Program-made: the position numbers and the translations under genes | Shown: piece after piece, positions 33,682-45,807 of the stretch | How the letters are laid out: each line of letters opens with the position of its first letter | How positions within the stretch are numbered: the stretch's first letter is position 1 | Notes under the pieces: generated by a model | Database searches by the model: none | Told to the model about the DNA's origin: nothing | Seen by the model: only the letters and a program-made list of their open reading frames with translations | Assembly: GCF_964275005.1 (NCBI RefSeq) | Contig: NC_092697.1 | Location: forward strand, 21,240,138-21,304,137 | From: Diadema setosum | Lineage: Eukaryota; Echinodermata; Echinoidea; Diadematoida; Diadematidae | Reading direction: 5' to 3' | Length of the DNA: 64,000 bases

Positions 33682-35217
33682 ATGGCTTACCAACATGACT
33701 AGAGTAAAATATCCCGTTTGCGGCAGTTTAAGCATTGTTAAGGGTTTTTCCAACTTGTAAACAAATCAAGCAAATTATTTTCAACCATTTCATATATCAT
33801 AGACAAGATTATTCATTAACGCAATTGTTTTCAATAAAAGAAATTTACCATTGACCAACGCAGTTTTCATGATTTACCAGGGCAAAACCCGGCACAATTT
33901 TCGCCGATAAGGGCGATATGCGGCGTAGTATTTCTACGTGCGGCACGATGTACAATCCCTATGCAATACGCGCGTGCTCCGCGATCTTTAGCTGAACGCC
34001 TTCACATGTCTCGCGAACATTGCGTAAGCGCCAATACCCATTGCGAAAGCACGTGAAAATAGCGGGCGCACATGCATTGGCCGCAAACAAGATCGCAATT
34101 CTGGCGGTGTTGTTGATGTCTTTCTCATGTTTTTCTGAATTTTTCGATGGTAACGTCCACTTTACGAGCAAAAATGGCGGCCCACATCGGCTCGCGAAAG
34201 TTCTATTTCATGTGAGGATACGTTTTTAAAATCCATGAGCATCGGGAAAAAGACAAAAAATCAAGTTTCTTGGACCATTATTTCTTAATTGTTATGTTAA
34301 GAAGTACCGAAATCTTTATTTTGGATGCGATATGTTGTCATTTAGGTAAGAAAATTTCACTTTCGTCAGAGATCGTGCCCATTTTATCGGTTGGTTTTTG
34401 TTGATTGCTAGTGTGTTAGTATACAGAATATGTGTAGTGTGCATGTAACAGTGCAATGCTGTGTTTAGCGGTATATTACCGTGTATGTTGTACCTGCCGC
34501 GAACGGCTGCACGGCCGCTTACTGCCGCAGTTACTCTAGACGTCCGTCCAAGGCCAGTAACTTGAGTAAGGGCAAATAGCCTCCTCACCCAGACCCTTAA
34601 CCTTGCCGCACTAGATCTATGGTGTTGATGATGGTACACTACCAAGAATATCAAGATGGATGTGCGGTGCTTCTCAGCTCAGCTCAGTTCAGCAGTATTA
34701 AGTATAATTTAAAGGAAGTCCAGAAGTTACAGAACGTGTTTTGTACAGTACTCGGTGCCATGCCAGTCATGACACTGACAGTGCAGTGGCAGTGGATGAT
34801 ATACATTATACTATTTAACCTTCCAGTTAGTTCCACCTTCCATTGATTGTTGTCTTACTCGTGCTCGTAAAGATTCTATGTTACAGACTGTAGTTACTTG
34901 CTTGTACAGTACGCCTCACGGCTATTTTAAAGTTAGACGGAAATATTGGTTGATACTATTAACACTATTAATACATAAGTCAATGACCACTTACGACATC
35001 ACAAACGTTAATTACTAGTAGACTCTAGTAACAATTAGCACTGCACTGGCACTGACTGCCAAGTCTGACCGTCTCTTTTGCTTGCATTGCCAATCACCCA
35101 TTGCATTGCAAGCACGCGAGGCAACACACCACAGCACAACATGTCATAGGATGCGTAGGTCCCGCGAAAATTCACAAACCCATATCGTTACAACCACGAG
35201 AAACATCACGTAATTAC

Positions 35218-35480
35218 CTTTCGAATCAATCCACATCAAAGTCGTGGCACTCTTGTGATGCTGCCACTGCGAAATAGACGACTCAGTTTAAAATGGTGGC
35301 TATAACTCTTGGTGACCAAAAGCAAAGCTTTGATGAGGTTGAGGTTTCGTTTACTATTTAGTACAGCTTACAGATAACAATTCCGCGTTCTACCCGTCTG
35401 TACTACTGTAAACTGCGTATAGTTCTTCTTCATTCAAAGCGCGCGTGTGAGGAAAGCAGCCAATATGGAGGACACAGTAT
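35218..35480 (-). promoter_or_regulatory. Candidate minus-strand promoter and non-coding first exon
   Basis: On the minus strand a donor-like TTCGAAAG|GTAATTACG ends at 35218. Upstream of it, on the same strand, is GCCACCATTTTAAACTGAGTC (near 35285-35305), resembling a YY1-type initiator region. The surrounding 200 bp are richer in CG than the flanks. It could be the first exon of the vasculin-like gene, whose 5' UTR must be spliced. Only motif and position support this; another YY1-like AAAATGGCGGC lies at 34169. Confidence 0.25.
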
Positions 35481-35653
35481 CGTTGGATCGAGACGACACT
35501 TTTAGAATCTCGCTTTTTGCGAGAAAAAAAAAAGAAAACAACGAAAGGGAGACCTCTTGTGCCAGCGAAATCGTACTAAATTGTGTACATTAACATGCAG
35601 TAGTTTATACTTTTATACAGTTTTGCTTTGTTGTAGGTTGTGAGCAGTGCTCT

Positions 35654-35812
35654 GGGGGGTGTTTCATCAACGCTTGTCAGTGCCGACAACTGTCGGCGCT
35701 GACCAATTTCAGCAAAATCCTTGGTTTTGATTGGCTGAGATGCTCTGGTCACTGACTGTTACTATGGTGATTCAAGTTGTCGGCGCCGATAAACGTTGAT
35801 GAAACACCCCCC
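35654..35812. repeat. 159-bp foldback element (GGGGGGTGTTTCATCAACG ends)
   Basis: GGGGGGTGTTTCATCAACG and CGTTGATGAAACACCCCCC are inverses. The interior (AAATCCTTGGTTTTGATTGG, CTGAGATG) lines up with that of the element at 3131-3285 (AAATCCTTGCATCTGATTGG, CTAAGAGC), although the arms differ between the two and match within each. Confidence 0.65.
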
Positions 35813-36149
35813 TGATCTTTCAAGGTCGAGTACCGTCATGTTTTGAATTGTTTAGTTCTGAAACAAAAAGTGTGATTTTTTTTTTCACGTGCCATAGTGT
35901 GTGTGGCCCGTGTGTGTTTAGTAGTGATGAGTTAATACAATACGACTTTACCTATCGAACGATATACATGTATTTTAATTATTTATGTATTTAAAAGAGC
36001 TATTGCTTAACAGGTCAGTCATTCTTCCAGGGCTTTCTATGCCACAGCCCTGTCGCTGTACACATAACTATAGTTGTCGCGATGACGGCGTCTGGTTGGG
36101 CTATAGGGCTTTCTTTGTAGTCATGAAATCAGAGTCTTTATGTCTACCA

Positions 36150-36330
36150 CTTGGAAGTTTAGAACTTCAATAAGATTATTGTTTGATCAGATATTGCCTA
36201 TACTATGGATATGAGGTATGGGGATTTGAGAAGATAACCCAGATTGAAACTTTCTATTTGAAATTTTGCAAAGGTCTCCTTGGTATTCAAAGAAGACACA
36301 AGTCATAATTGTATGGTTTACGGGTGAAAA
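36150..36330 (+). pseudogene. LINE fragment (C-terminal part of the reverse transcriptase ORF)
   Basis: The plus strand reads RLLFDQILPIL, then after a shift of frame GYEVWGFEKITQIETFYLKF followed by CKGLLGIQRR. The pattern LFDxxVLPILxYGxEVWG...IExxxLKFCKxLLGxxR is characteristic of the region after the reverse-transcriptase domain in several non-LTR retrotransposons. One frameshift and an early stop are visible, and no catalytic domain remains. It is an old, dead fragment. Confidence 0.7.
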
Positions 36331-36780
36331 ATTGGAAAAATATATAGGCCTTTTACTGGAATAGGCCTATGTGTCGTGTTTAAGTGGTACGCTCATGTTT
36401 TGGTATATACATTTGTAGTTCATCTTGTTGGAAAACAACTATAGGCCTACGGGTAAATTAACTAACTGTATTCTTTTTAATTTTCTCTGTATTGTGATAT
36501 GTATGTGATATGTATCCTATATGTATCCTATTGTGATATGTATCCTATATTCTTTACCTGGTCGAATGAATAATGATAATAATAATAACTCAGGTACTCA
36601 CACTTTGTGGCTTGGATAGGGTAAAAAAAAAAACTTTTTGCCATAGATCAGTGTTTTCGTATATAGTGGAATAGCTAGCACGAGATACAAGTGTAGGGGA
36701 TTTGCTGCTTTTGTATCGCGTCTCAGAGGATGAGTGATACATGCTAACAAGATTAGCACAACGAACGATGCAAACATTAA

Positions 36781-37160
36781 AGGGTGTGTACAGTTCTTGT
36801 TGAGGTGAGGATTTAGCTTTTAACTTTTTGCGAGATATTCAGAAACCACTCAATGAGATGTCAAAGAGCATGCAATTCTAAGGGGTATCAAAAGTTTATT
36901 TGATGAAAATCGGTTTGAAATGGCTGAGATATCCAAAAACAAGGTGAAACAAAGAGATCCTAATAAAAGTCGTGGCCTGTCGCCTTTTATTATTATCAAT
37001 TTTTTTTAATATCTCAGCCATTTGAAAGCCAATTTTCATCAAATAAACATTGAATCCTCCTTAAAATTACATCCTCTTTCATATTTCATAATGGGTTCTC
37101 ATCTCACTTAGGAATGTTCAAAACATGAATCCCCACTTCAACCAGTACTGTACAGTCCCT
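36781..37160. mobile_element. TTAA-flanked MITE, family B, copy 1
   Basis: Starts AGGGTGTGTACAG and ends CTGTACAGTCCCT, with TTAA on both sides (36777-36780, 37161-37164). The arms contain TTTATTTGATGAAAATCGGT and the inverse ATTTTCATCAAATAAACATT around ATCTCAGCCATTT. Relatives are at 38619-39031 and 44259-44585. Confidence 0.75.
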
Positions 37161-37837
37161 TTAACATGTTTTCATTTCAATTCTTAAAATGCAAAAGCTC
37201 CCTCGTATGGGAGGGGCGCATTGTTAGGGGACATCCCTTGGACCACACGCCTCCCCCGTTATATTCGCCTTCCCTCCATGTGTGGCTATATAATGGAACA
37301 CCTTTAGCTACCTTTGGGACTGACAATTTTCCAACAGCCTTATTCCACCTTAAGTGTGCACCAGATCGTTGTACTGCAGTCATAAAAAGCAAAAGCTTCC
37401 TATTGTGGGAGAAAGATAAACCTCCTATACAGTATCCTTCCCCCGCTCTTGGTCTCCCTCCATTGATGACAGACCACTATAAAAACTAAATTCCAGATAT
37501 TCCACCAACTATATAGTAGTTAAATTTCAATATTCTAAAAAGGAAAAAGCTTCCTCGAATGGGAGGGGGCATCCCAGCCCCCCGGGCCAACCCAGCCCCT
37601 TGCTCAATTCCCCCTACATACTTGGTGCACTTTGGGGATTGAACATTTTTCCAAATATTCCCCAAAATTAGTGCGCATCAGATCGGTCTATTAAATTCTA
37701 AAGATAAAAAGCTCCCTCGTGTGGGAGGGGGACCACCCCCTCCGTCAACTTCCCCATACACAATATATAGGCAGTGATGACGCATAAGCTGAACAAGAGA
37801 TAGAGCTGATACACAGTGATTTAGTCATTCACAGTTC

Positions 37838-38185
37838 TGTTTTGTTTGTTTGTTTGTTCATTTTCCATCTGAGAGATGGCTGGATAGCCCATATTCAGCT
37901 AGATACGTTAAGCTGGTCTTCCATGGGGTCCAGTTGGATGAGAGGTGGGACCACTTCACCGCTCTTTGCGATGAATGAATGAAGCGGGATCTTTCTCATA
38001 CACGGGACCTCCATTTTATGTCCTATCCGAGGAACAGAGTGTTATGCCTCTTACTAGAGGGGGGACGGTATGCTTACACACAACATTGCTCAGTCCAGAC
38101 TCGGGTTCGAACCAAAGACGCTTATCTTTGGTTCGAACCCGGGCCGCGTGAAGGCAGGCGCGCTACCGACTGAGCCAACTCTGTG
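37838..38185 (-). repeat. tRNA-derived SINE (minus strand)
   Basis: Read on the minus strand, the head is GAGTTGGCTCAGTCGGTAGC, followed by a B-box-like GGGTTCGAACC, with A and B boxes spaced as in a tRNA promoter. The tRNA-related part is not a full tRNA gene. After it comes a unique body (CAGCTTAACGTATCTAGCTG) and a tail of ATTCATTC and CAAACAAACAAACAAAACA. The B box is mirrored by a second GGTTCGAACCC, forming a 40-bp palindrome at 38099-38139. Pol III transcription of an intact family member is likely. Confidence 0.75.
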
Positions 38186-38618
38186 GATATGTATTTTTCT
38201 TAATGTTTTGAGGGGAAAAAAAAAATCACCTAAAGTAAGCACCAGATCGCTGAATGTCAGGTCTGAAATGCAAAATCTCCCTTGAGTGTGTGTGTGTGGG
38301 GGGGGGGGGGGAATATCCCCTTACCCTCCCTTATGGGGCATGCTTGCAAAAGGTCTCCTCGTCTTCTTATAATTGTGTTTTAATGTAGAAAAAAGGAAAA
38401 CAAATAAAAGTTCAAAGTTCAAATCGTGACGACATCTCATGATCTCTCCTCAATCCCAAGAGCTCGAGATGGCGATACCCCGGCGCTCGTATCTCGCCTT
38501 CTCAGACCCAACATGAGATCTCGAGGCTCCTCTCGCTTCCTCGGATATACAAGAAGTTAAAATGACGAGAGGATGTTAGAATCTTAAGGTTCGTCTTTTG
38601 GTGTTCACTGATGCTTAA

Positions 38619-39031
38619 AGAGTTATATAATCGTACTTGGTGGAGATTAAGATTGGGCTTTTAACTTTTTGCGAGATACCCAGAAACCTCTTGAAACAAT
38701 ACAGAGCATACCATTCTAAGAAGAATTCAAAGTTTATTTGATGAAAATTGGTTTTGGAATGGCTGAGACATCTCCCCCCCCCCCCCCCCAAAAAAAAAAA
38801 AAAAGAAAGTAAAACGAAGTGATCGTAATAAAAGGTGGGTCCCACCTTTCATTGGGATTGCTCTGTTTGGATATCTCGGCCATTTCATAACCAATTTTCA
38901 TCAAACAAACGTTGAATTCCTCTTCGGAATTACATGCTCTTTCATATTTCGTAAGATTTTTTTTTTCATTATCTCACCAAAACTGTTAGAAAAGAGAAGT
39001 TACATCTCAACCAAAAGTATACACGATCCCT
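38619..39031. repeat. TTAA-type MITE, family B, copy 2 (diverged)
   Basis: TTAA (38615-38618) precedes AGAGTTATATAATCGTACTT. The arms TTTATTTGATGAAAATTGGT and CCAATTTTCATCAAACAAAC match copy 1. The right end (ACACGATCCCT) has lost its TTAA. A poly-C/poly-A run sits in the centre. Confidence 0.6.
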
Positions 39032-39411
39032 CATAAGATGTCGAGTTGACGGGATTCATCTCGCCTTTTCTCCTTCTTGGACATCATAGTAATATAATAA
39101 TAGAGGTTAAAAAAGTTGAGATCTTGGATCTCACCTTCTCAGACCCAATACGTCGAGATACGAGATCTTATAAAGCTCCTCCATTTGTTGCATAAATGTA
39201 ATCTAACTACGTTTGAAAGAGAAAGTAATGGACATTTCCCAAGTATTTCTTTAAACAAAGAGATGCCGAGATCTCGGATCTCGCCTTTGCATGCCTTCTC
39301 GGTCCAAATGGAACGCAGTCGAGGTGTCGACGCCTTGTCGCGCCTTTAATTCTCTGACCCAAGAAGACGAGACGGCGAAATCTCATTTCGTCTTCTCTGA
39401 AGCAAGACAAG

Positions 39412-39500
39412 ATTCATTCATTCATTCATTCATTCATTCATTCATTCATTCATTCATTCATTCATTCATTCATTCATTCATTCATTCATTCATTCATTCA
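39412..39500. repeat. (ATTC)n microsatellite, about 22 units
   Basis: Nearly perfect ATTC repeats over 88 bp. In one frame it gives the repeating FIHS peptide, which is not a gene. Confidence 0.95.
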
Positions 39501-39942
39501 TGCATTCATCTATTTCATCTTATTTCCAGTGACACATTTGCTCCTGCGACCATTGCTCTGTTCTTTTTCTCCAAGGACCTAAGGTTATAGGGTCAGGGTT
39601 GTGATAGAGTTTTAGGTTTAGTTTGATGTGAGGGGCAGTTGCCCCCCCCCCCCCCCGAAAATATTGGAGGGGGGGGGGGGCAAAGATATCATTTTGCCCC
39701 CCCCCCCATAATTCCAGAGATCAGATTTTTTTTGCTGTTTTTTTTTTTTTTTTTTGATAGAAAACTGTCCAAATATTTTGACCCAAAGTGTGCACCAGAT
39801 TGCTGAATTTCAATTCTGAAAATGCAAAATTTCTCCCGTTTGGTCCTTTTTCCATAGACTTATAGTACACTTTTATATGAGATTGGCAGATTTCCTAATG
39901 CTTTGTCAAAAGTGGCCCCATCAGATCTGTCACTTCACTTAA

Positions 39943-40301
39943 AGGCATAATTTCCCATTTGCAGATGAAACAAAAACCGAGCATTATTGCTCTAAAATAG
40001 TTCTAAAATGTGAGATAGGGATAGAAACAACCACTGTAAAAATTTCAATCGGTAAAATCGATGTTAAGTACTGTTAGATATGCAAAATGTGAACAATAGA
40101 TATAATAAAAATGTTTCCAGACTAAACCGTCTACAGTTACGGTTTACTGAGAAAAATACAGGTATCTCCTTATATTTTAGGCTTTATCGCGAAAATTTTA
40201 TATGATAGGGTGTTTTGTGGTACAACAGACCTACACATATGCACTAAATGTCATATCTAGAACATTTTTTAAATCACTGTTCCCAAAGGTAAACAGGGCC
40301 T
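39943..40301. repeat. TTAA-flanked element, family C
   Basis: TTAA at 39939-39942 and 40302-40305 brackets AGGCATAATTTCCC ... AAACAGGGCCT. Terminal match is only about 8 bp, so the boundaries rest mostly on TTAA and on AGGC/GCCT. Confidence 0.4.
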
Positions 40302-40967
40302 TTAAAAAAGGGGGAAAAACTTCCTAGTATGCAGGGGCATCAATCCCGGAGGACAAGGGGGGCAAATGTCATTTTTTCCCCCAATGATTCCAGAAATTAG
40401 CAAAATTGTTTTGCTTTTTTGTAAAGGAAACTGTCCAAATATTTTACCCATTGTGTAACAGATTGTTGAATCTCAATTCTGAGATTCTCCCTCGCGTGGG
40501 AGGGGCCCCTTCCCACAACCTCCCCCTTCCATGCACCTAGCACACTTTGGGGATTGACAATTTTCCGAATATTCCACACAAAGTGTGCATCAAGTCGTTC
40601 TATTTCAATTTCAAAAATTAATGCAACAGCTCCGTCGTGTGGGACGTCTAAAAGTTGTCAATTTTATAACTGAAAATGCGAAAAATCATAATGCAGTGTA
40701 TATTATTAATATACATTATAATATCTATGAGTAAATTTAGTGTATAGATGGTAGCCTCGCGTCCTCAAGTGTGCCCCTGAAACATACCATTAATAAACCT
40801 TACATTTTCCCTTTCTTCTATATGCTTTTTAGCAATTATAAGAATAATGTTTATTGCTCGAACAATGCGATCACGTTTAAGCTTTTAATGAATACATTTC
40901 AGACGAATGACAAAAAAGTGGCTCGCTCGCTCTGCCCGCACATATAAAATGAACAGTTTTCATAAGT

Positions 40968-41360
40968 TATGATCATAGTCCTTCGCAGTGATTTTTTTAC
41001 TACGTTTAATTCCCTAGAAATTTGAATTAAAAAGTTCTGTATAACGCGACTTTTATGCTCCATTTTTACAAAAAGTCCCTACCGTGATACCCCCTCTCAC
41101 ACCCTCCCCCGCTCGGTCGCTTCGCTCCCTCGCCGAGGATCTCACACCGTCACATAATGTACCCCCTTGTGTTATAATCATAGTCCTTCGCACTTAATTT
41201 TTTCCACTTTGTGATTTCCTAGAAATTTGCTTTTAAATGCTCTATAAACGCGACTTCTCTGTTTTTACAAAAGTCCCTAAAATGATACCGTGTGGTACCC
41301 CCGCTCGGTCGCTTCGCTCCCTCGCCGAGGATTTCACAGCGTCACATAATGTGCCCCCGT
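40968..41360. repeat. Tandem duplication, unit about 195 bp
   Basis: ATCATAGTCCTTCGCA, CCCTAGAAATTTG, AACGCGACTT, CGCTCGGTCGCTTCGCTCCC, TCGCCGAGGAT and GTCACATAATGT occur in the same order in both halves (from 40972 and from 41177). Non-coding. Confidence 0.75.
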
Positions 41361-41639
41361 CGAGATTTTGCCCCCCCCCCCCAAAAAAAAAAAAAAAAAC
41401 ACACACACAAACAAAATAAAAACAAAAAAAAAAAACAAAAAAAAAAAACCAACAACAACAACAACTGTTTCCGGCGCGTTTGTCTGTGAATATTTCTTTT
41501 TATTACTTTTTTGATAGGGGAAAAAAAAAATCGCCAAAAGTGTGCACCAGATCACTGAATTTCAGGTCTGAAAATGCAAAATCTCTCTGTGTGGGAGGGC
41601 CTGAGAGGGGGAGGGTATATTCCAAGTTTCAAAAAAAAA

Positions 41640-43490
41640 AATCGTGAAAACGGATCGACGCCGCTGACAGTAAACCAAGGCGAACAAGATCTGGTGGTAA
41701 TTATCACGCATTGATCAAATCGTCCTCATCATGAAGTGTTGACTCATCACTGTTCAATCTGGTCATTGCTGCAGTTCTGCGTATTAAACGTGAAAGAAGC
41801 TATATAGAAGATTGAAATTTTGGAGTTTTTGTTATACGCGATTCAGAAGAAATTTGGCACATGTGGTGACTGTAATTAAAGTTGTGCAAGTCATATTTTT
41901 TCAAGAGCAGCTGTAATTTAGTTGGCCCTGTGTTAGAAGCGGCCGTATTAATCAATATCAGGATTTAATATTTCCATTAATGCGCAACAAAAAAAGGTAA
42001 CCCAAGCCATAATCAAAATGTCAATTAACGGTAACTTTTGAACTAAAAAAAAAAAAAAAAAAAGGTTTTGAGCAGGAGTATTTCTATACTTATTAACTTT
42101 TGGATGGAAATGAGAATGATCTGTTTAGTCATCATGACTGAGCACACATTAACATAGACAAATGGTCACTTTTCAAAAGTCACGAGAGTCATTTTGTGGG
42201 GAGGGGGGAGTTGTGATACATCCTGTTTCTATAATAAAATATCTATAAGTGCTGTTGTTTTAACCATCCATCCTCTGATCCCCCCTCACATTATTATACA
42301 CTCCTATTCTGACCCTTTTCTCGTGGATTTTTTTTAATGGTTTGATTAGCACACAAAGTTAGAGAAAAAGGACTGTGTAATTCATGAGGAACTGCAAAAT
42401 CTATTGCATAGGCCTACAGTTCATTGAAATAATGTGACATTATATATTGTTACAATATTTAAACATCACACGTGCAGTGCATGAACGCAAGAGGGAGTCG
42501 TTGTGCTGGTCGTGCATGAGTGAACACACTTGAGGTGATGACGATGGAGCAAGAAATCCCAAAGTGTATATAGGCCCTATTATGATATTACAAAAACAGT
42601 ACATACACATTTGCCAGAAACAGAAGTTTCACAAGCCTCCCAAGTATGACTTCTGTGAATTGTGGGCCTTGTTTGCCTATTATAGTATCGGGCTCATTTT
42701 TTTTTTTTTTTTTTTTGGCCTTATTTGCTAAGTATTGAAGCTCGTGAGATGGGCTATGATTCGTGATCGTGGGCTGTATGACTCGTGGTTGTCGAACTCG
42801 TGACGTGCACCCGCAGGCTTCCGTCTGAGAAAACTTCTTATAGGCCCCTTAGGCTGGTTGATGCACTGAGAATGTCGAGCTGGTAGTGTGGTTAAACGTG
42901 CTGAAATTATGATATAAGGTAAACGCGAATACAATGAAGAACGTCGATTGTTACATCTTAAATCAAAATAAACAAATTTCTAACATGAATAGTGAAACAG
43001 CAAAATGTCCATAGTTTGAACCAGTAAAATAGGCCTATACAACAACACAATAATTTATAAGTATTATGTATGTATATAAGACTGTATACACGTAAGCCTA
43101 AATACACCGTTAAATGATTAAATATATACACTATCTATAGTTATGAACATAAAAAGTGGGGTTAAGTGCATGGGACACTCTAGCTTTTATTTGCAAGTCA
43201 TCAACAAAATAAAACGCGCCAAGAAATATTCAAGCATCTCAGTTTCACCATAAACAAAACATAAATATTATGATTTGGTTTTGAGTAAATATTATTCATA
43301 ATCAGTTCAAGATGTTACACTTTAACTATACTGTCCCACTTGCCCCGACGTATACTGGGGTAAGTGGGACAGCATGCATTATACGCATAGGGTTCTCTAC
43401 ACAAAATGAGAAAGGCGGAAGTACTAACATGCGTAACTGATATAATTAACTGTACCATGCACTGTCCATTCAATTTACGTGCATCCCACC
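41640..43490. other. Non-coding stretch without recognised features
   Basis: No exon with matching splice sites and no element with two ends was found. Poly-A (42045-42063) and poly-T (42699-42717) runs are present. The latter ends in TTGGCCTTA, like the right end of the Harbinger-type MITEs, but without a partner end. Confidence 0.5.
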
Positions 43491-43751
43491 GGGTGCTGTT
43501 CGTTATTCCGAATGTTCGTTAATCCGAAATTCGCAAATTCCCTATACCTATAGAGGTTCGTTAATCCGAAAATGAAAAAGGGTTCGTTAATCCGAACATT
43601 AAATATTTTTGTGGCGTTATTATGAAGGTTCGTTATTCCGGAGATTCGTTAATCCGAAAATGAAATTCGGAACAACGAACCTTCGGAATAACGAATCTTT
43701 GGACTAAGGAGCCTTCGGAATAACGAACCTTCGGAATAACGAGCTGTAACC
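43491..43751. mobile_element. TTCGTTATTCCGAA foldback element, copy 1
   Basis: It is built almost entirely from TTCGTTATTCCGAAGG-like units, forward in the left half and inverted in the right half (CCTTCGGAATAACGAA). It begins GGGTGCTGTTCG and ends CGAGCTGTAACC. The flanks CATCCCACC and CATCCCATC agree in 8 of 9 positions, consistent with a 9-bp duplication. The second copy is at 45552-45807. Confidence 0.7.
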
Positions 43752-44258
43752 CATCCCATCTACCCCAACCCCATGGTTATAGTGGGACAGGAAATGTTTT
43801 AATGCAGCAATTAATGAAATGTTTCTCCCCCTTTTTGATAGATATGGCCTACAAGAAGTTTCGGTGAAAAAGTAGCATCATAAACACGATGAATAAGTTG
43901 CATTAAAAAAAAAAAGCAATTTTCAATTGCATGTCCATTATTTCGTTTCTTAAATTTGCCGCCCTCACGTCATGGCCTGCATGACACAGGCCAACAGGAT
44001 GCTATTTTTATGAGTAATTTAGTCCACAAAATCATCATTTTCTTTATTTAGAAAATAATGTTTTTCAAGATTTAAAGTTATTTAGGACATTTCGGACCTG
44101 TGAACTTGTCACTTAAACATTTTGAAGAAAAAAGTCAGACTAAAATGAGTCTGAATAAAACAAAGCACTGACAGGAAGCTACATTATCTCAATGACGACG
44201 TCGCTGTCAACACGCCATCAATCAATGTTTAATCTGAGGAGAAAATGCCCGAAATTAA

Positions 44259-44585
44259 AGGGATCGTATAGTTTTGGTTGAGACTTAATTTCAGGTTTTT
44301 ATCATTTTGGGTGAGATAGTGAGAAACCTCTTGTGATATATGTAAGAAGATGTAATTCCATGAGGATTTCAACGTTTATTTGATGAAAATTGATTTTGAA
44401 ATGGCTGAAATATCTTAAACAGAGTGATCCTAATAAAGTGTGGGCCAGGACCCACATTATTACGATCGTTTTGTTTTACTTTGTTTTTTAATGTTTTAGC
44501 TATTCCAAACCCGATTTTCATCAAATAAACTTTGAATTCCTCTTAAAATGGTATGCTCTGCACTATTTCATGAGTGTTTTCTTGG
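44259..44585. repeat. TTAA-type MITE, family B, copy 3 (right end lost)
   Basis: TTAA (44255-44258) then AGGGATCGTATAG. The arms TTTATTTGATGAAAATTGAT and CGATTTTCATCAAATAAACT match copies 1 and 2. The right terminus is not recognisable. Confidence 0.6.
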
Positions 44586-44948
44586 AATCTAAAATATACT
44601 TACGTTAATTGCTGAACTTCTGTTACACAATCTTTCACTCACGACACTAAAATACGATTTTTGAAACAAATAGGACACTATTCACCACCATTGTCTTCTC
44701 CACTGTTATTCATAGAATAGCTACGACGCAAAATCTTGGAGTGAATCTGTGAGATGTTCAGGATTTTTGACGATTTCTGATGATCCTAATTTTTATCACA
44801 TTGAGGGCATTTGTTTCTACAGTAACATTGTTTGTTCGTTCAAAACTTTTGCTCCACTATTGCCTTCTCCTAAACAGTGTATGACGTACGTACACAATAA
44901 AATATTCCTTGAAGTGTCCCACTTGCCCCATTAAGCAGTATCCAACTT

Positions 44949-45108
44949 CAGTGGCGGATCCAGAGGGGGCGCAGCCAGCGCACGCCCCCTTTATTTCTCG
45001 TTAAAAACAAAAGAAATAAAAAGAAAAAAATGAAATGAAACCCGGAAGTGGCACCAGAAATATTAGTTGCTCCCCCCCCCCTTTACAGAATTCCTGGATC
45101 CGCCCCTG
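44949..45108. mobile_element. Short element with CAGTGGCGGATCCAG ends
   Basis: CAGTGGCGGATCCAG and CTGGATCCGCCCCTG are inverted ends, and AACTT flanks both sides. The CAGNG start is hAT-like and similar to 47014-48666, but the visible duplication is only 5 bp. The interior is poly-purine, with a C run. Confidence 0.6.
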
Positions 45109-45551
45109 AACTTATCCCATTTTATCCTACCTTTAGGCGAAATTGACATTCTGAATGCTCTAACAACTCCAATGCTCTATGGCCAATACGAATGGCGTTT
45201 TTGCACTTCTCAGTGCTCTATGGCGAATTTGAATGCCAATTTATTATTATTGTGCATATTGGGCTGCCCAGTGGCAATTATGAATGTCAACTTTGTACTT
45301 TTGGTTGCACTATCATGAAATTTAAAATGAGCTGTGTGTAATCTTGCATGCAGTAACTGCAAAATTAGACTGGAAAAACTATAAGAACAATAAATGATTC
45401 CATTTTCATATCACCATAATGGAGGTTTTTCTCCCAGGGAGAAGGTCTCCCCAGTCTGTTACGCAGCTACGCAGCTACGGTTTACACTGGGTGTTATAAC
45501 AACTCTGAAGACGTCAACAAGGTCACAAACTTTCCTACATAGTCCCGAATG

Positions 45552-45807
45552 GGTGCTGTTCGTTATTCCGAAGGTTCGCCATTCCGAAGGATCGTTATTC
45601 CGAAGGGTCGTTAATCCGAAACACACAAATTCCCTATACCTAGATGTTCGTTAATCCGAACATTTGTGGCGTTATTCCAAAGGTTCGTTATTCCGAAGAT
45701 TCGTTAATCTGAAAATAAAATTCGGAACAATGAACCTTCGGAATAACGAATCTTCGGATTAAAGAGCCTTCGGAATAACGAACCTTCGGAATAACGAGCT
45801 GTGACCG
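45552..45807. mobile_element. TTCGTTATTCCGAA foldback element, copy 2 (9-bp duplication)
   Basis: Same structure as copy 1, flanked by a perfect TCCCGAATG at 45543-45551 and 45808-45816. A 9-bp duplication fits Mutator-like elements, but no terminus specific to that group is recognised. Confidence 0.75.

Larger units (their letters stand above)
37166..41620. repeat. Interspersed ~150-200-bp modules (CTCCCTCGTGTGGGAGGGG)
   Basis: A module with AAAATGCAAAAGCTCCCTCG, TGGGAGGGG, CACACTTTGGGGATTGACAA, TTTTCCAAATATTCC and GTGTGCACCAGATCG recurs in tandem or broken form near 37190, 37385, 37545, 37705, 38270, 39830, 40490, 40620 and 41580. Other elements interrupt it (SINE, TTAA MITEs, microsatellite). 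Poly-C and poly-G runs near 39640-39710 belong to it. No gene is seen in this stretch. Confidence 0.6.

Noticed and set aside
38099-38185. tRNA gene
   Set aside because: A and B boxes are present but there is no complete cloverleaf or acceptor stem; a body and tail follow, as in a SINE.
42695-42722. Third Harbinger-type MITE copy
   Set aside because: Only a poly-T-GGCCTTA end is present, with no opposite terminus or body similarity.
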